Shown here: positions 61,999-64,000 of the stretch, in pieces
Position numbering within the stretch: position 1 is the first letter of the stretch
Layout of the letters: every line of letters starts with the position of its first letter
Assembly (NCBI RefSeq): GCF_012844365.1
Contig: NZ_CP051626.1
Span: 2,604,001-2,668,000, forward strand
Length of the DNA stretch: 64,000 nt
Direction: 5' to 3'
DNA from: Brevibacterium sp. 'Marine'
Lineage (GTDB): Bacteria; Actinomycetota; Actinomycetes; Actinomycetales; Brevibacteriaceae
Notes under the pieces: generated by a model
Databases searched by the model: none
Told to the model about the DNA's origin: nothing
Seen by the model: the letters and a program-made list of their open reading frames with translations, nothing else
Translations under genes and position numbers: made by a program

Positions 61999-64000
61999 TC
62001 AGTTGTCTGATCCCTCTTCGTCCGACTTCTCGTCTTCGTCGGTGACCGGAGCCAGCGAGAGCTTGCCGCGGTCATCGATCTTCGTGATCTCGACCTGGAC
62101 CTTCTGGCCCACGCCGACGACGTCCTCGACATCCTCGACGCGCTTGCCGTCGTTGAGCTTACGCAGCTCGGAGATGTGCAGCAGGCCGTCCTTGCCCGGG
62201 GTCAGTGAGACGAATGCGCCGAAGCTCATCGTCTTGACCACGGTGCCCAGGTAGCGTTCGCCGACCTCGGGAACCTGCGGGTTCGCGATCGCGTTGATCA
62301 TCGAGCGGGCGGCCTCGGCGGCCGGTCCGTCCGTGGCACCGATGAGGACGGTTCCGTCGTCTTCGATGCTGATGTCCGCGCCGGTGTCCTCCTGGATCTG
62401 GTTGATCATCTTGCCCTTGGGCCCGATGACCTCACCGATCTTGTCGACGGGGATGTTCACGGAGATGATCCGCGGTGCCGTCGGTGCCATCTCGGCCGGG
62501 GCGTCGATGGCCTCAGCGATGACGTCGAGGATGACCATGCGTGCTTCGCGGGCCTGCTTGAGTGCGGCACCGAGCACCGAGGCGGGAAGGCCGTCGAGCT
62601 TGGTGTCGAGCTGGATCGCGGTGACGAAGTCACGCGTACCGGCGACCTTGAAGTCCATATCGCCGAAGGCATCTTCGGCACCGAGGATGTCGGTCAGAGC
62701 CGCGTACGCGGTCTGTTCACCCTGGTCGGTGGAGATGACATCGGAGACGAGTCCCATGGCGATGCCGGCGACGGGCGCCTGCAGCGGCACACCGGCCGAG
62801 AGCATGGCCAGCGTCGAGGCGCAGACCGAACCCATCGAGGTCGAACCGTTCGAACCGAGGGCCTCGGAGACCTCGCGGATCGCGTACGGGAAGTCCTCAC
62901 GCTTGGGCAGAACGGGCACGAGGGCGCGTTCGGCCAGCGCTCCGTGGCCGATCTCGCGGCGCTTCGGGCTGCCCACACGACCGGTCTCACCGACCGAATA
63001 GGGCGGGAAGTTGTAGTGGTGCATGTAGCGCTTCGAGGTCTCGGGTGAGAGCGAGTCGATCGTCTGCTCGAGCTTGAGCATGTTGAGCGTGGTGATACCC
63101 AGGATCTGGGTCTCGCCGCGTTCGAAGATGGCCGAACCGTGCACGCGCGGGATGACGTTGGTCTCGGCGGTGAGCGGACGGATGTCCTTGAGCCCACGAC
63201 CGTCGATGCGGACCTGCTCGGTGAGGATGCGCTTGCGCACGACCTGCTTGGTCAGCGCGTTGAGCGCGTTCGCGATCTCCTTCTCACGGCCTTCGAAGCG
63301 CTCGCCGAGCTTCTCGAAGAGCTCGTCGAGGAGGGCGGCGCCGGCGGCTTCGCGCTCCTGCTTGTCGGCGATTGTGAAGTTCTCGGTCTGCTTCGCCTCG
63401 GCGAGTTCCTTCACGGCCTCGTAGACGTCGTCCTCGTAGTCGCGGAAGACGGGGAATTCGACGGTCGGCTTCGCGGCACGATCGGCGAGTTCGGACTGCG
63501 CGCGGCAGAGCTCGGCGATGAACGGCTTCGCGGCTTCGAGACCTTCGGACACGACCTCCTCGGTGGGGGCCTGCGCGCCGGTCTTGATCTTGTCGATGGC
63601 GTTGTCGGTGGCTTCGGCCTCGACCATCATGATGGCGACGTCGTCACCGACCACGCGACCGGCGACGACCATGTTGAACACGGCGTCCTGAAGTTGCGAG
63701 TGGTTCGGGAACGCGACCCACTGGCCGTCGATGAGCGCGATGCGCACACCGCCGATGGGGCCGGAGAACGGCAGACCGGACAGCTGGGTCGACATCGAAG
63801 CGGCGTTGATGGCCAGGGCGTCGTAGATGTGGTCGGGGTTGACCGACATCACGGTGACGACGACCTGGACCTCGTTGCGCAGGCCCTTGACGAAGGACGG
63901 ACGCAGCGGGCGGTCGATGAGGCGGCAGGTGAGGATCGCGTCGGTCGAGGGGCGTCCCTCGCGACGGAAGAACGAGCCGGGGATGCGGCCGGCGGCGTAC
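61999..64000 (-). CDS. pnp: Polyribonucleotide nucleotidyltransferase (5' part outside the window)
   Basis: The visible ~667 residues cover the second part of RNase PH domain 1 ([36 protein letters not shown]), the helical linker, RNase PH domain 2 ([32 protein letters not shown]), a KH domain ([21 protein letters not shown]) and an S1 domain ([20 protein letters not shown]). A Lys/Asp/Glu-rich tail follows. The enzyme degrades RNA 3'-5' and forms part of the degradosome. The stop overlaps the likely M16 protease start. Confidence 0.97.
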   Translation of the reverse strand, partial: YAAGRIPGSFFRREGRPSTDAILTCRLIDRPLRPSFVKGLRNEVQVVVTVMSVNPDHIYDALAINAASMSTQLSGLPFSGPIGGVRIALIDGQWVAFPNHSQLQDAVFNMVVAGRVVGDDVAIMMVEAEATDNAIDKIKTGAQAPTEEVVSEGLEAAKPFIAELCRAQSELADRAAKPTVEFPVFRDYEDDVYEAVKELAEAKQTENFTIADKQEREAAGAALLDELFEKLGERFEGREKEIANALNALTKQVVRKRILTEQVRIDGRGLKDIRPLTAETNVIPRVHGSAIFERGETQILGITTLNMLKLEQTIDSLSPETSKRYMHHYNFPPYSVGETGRVGSPKRREIGHGALAERALVPVLPKREDFPYAIREVSEALGSNGSTSMGSVCASTLAMLSAGVPLQAPVAGIAMGLVSDVISTDQGEQTAYAALTDILGAEDAFGDMDFKVAGTRDFVTAIQLDTKLDGLPASVLGAALKQAREARMVILDVIAEAIDAPAEMAPTAPRIISVNIPVDKIGEVIGPKGKMINQIQEDTGADISIEDDGTVLIGATDGPAAEAARSMINAIANPQVPEVGERYLGTVVKTMSFGAFVSLTPGKDGLLHISELRKLNDGKRVEDVEDVVGVGQKVQVEITKIDDRGKLSLAPVTDEDEKSDEEGSDN

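Overview
The window is GC-rich, gene-dense DNA from an actinomycete. Gene order and products (recA-recX next to miaB/miaA/dapF/hflX/lexA, a ClgR-type regulator and a DUF3046 gene beside pgsA and ftsK, rnj-dapA, pnp-M16 protease-dapB) match the conserved block of high-GC Gram-positive bacteria. Codon use, many GTG starts and probable leaderless promoters fit this. A Micrococcales member, perhaps Brevibacterium, is an inference; no rRNA or other taxonomic marker is present. No tRNA, rRNA, CRISPR array, prophage or insertion sequence was recognised.

Layout. 1-2.4 kb: a divergent TetR/epimerase pair, then a GNAT acetyltransferase and a VOC protein that end an operon started by an M20 amidohydrolase and an AbgT transporter (to 5.4 kb). 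5.5-10.2 kb: the tightly coupled leftward histidine operon hisC-hisB-(membrane protein)-hisH-hisA-SseB. 10.3-11.7 kb: a divergent LysM protein/lexA SOS pair. 11.8-22.3 kb: dinG-like helicase, hflX, an rRNA-type methyltransferase, dapF, miaA, an extradiol-dioxygenase-like protein, miaB, recX and recA, with an SOS box before recA. 22.5-28 kb: a PhnB-like VOC protein, DUF3046, ClgR-type regulator, pncC, pgsA, ftsK.

28.2-31.3 kb is an accessory cassette (methyltransferase, ArsR-type regulator, MFS exporter) bracketed by two copies of a palindromic repeat. 31.4-35.9 kb: a CitA/DctS-type two-component system divergent from a CitMHS citrate transporter and a universal stress protein. 35.9-41 kb: GlcE-like flavoprotein, malate synthase and a lactate permease (two-carbon and lactate metabolism). 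41.3-45.4 kb: rnj, dapA and an unusual GNAT-AAA+ fusion. 45.4-51.3 kb: accessory genes (TetR plus Fe-S flavoprotein, second methyltransferase, zinc metallopeptidase, membrane acyltransferase). 51.2-53.4 kb: dapB and sodA separated by twin near-perfect palindromes. 53.6-60.5 kb: a probable amino-acid/2-oxo-acid catabolic operon (amino-acid dehydrogenase, ADP-forming acyl-CoA synthetase, AruI-like decarboxylase, acyl-CoA dehydrogenase) with a TetR regulator and a clear operator. 60.6-64 kb: M16 protease and the 3' part of pnp.

The most interesting signals are non-coding or architectural: the repeat-bracketed cassette, the twin palindromes with paired compensatory changes, the 34-bp tandem array after the lactate permease, an in-frame leader ORF before that permease, the duplicated miaA tail, many promoters that would give leaderless mRNAs, and the GNAT-AAA+ fusion.
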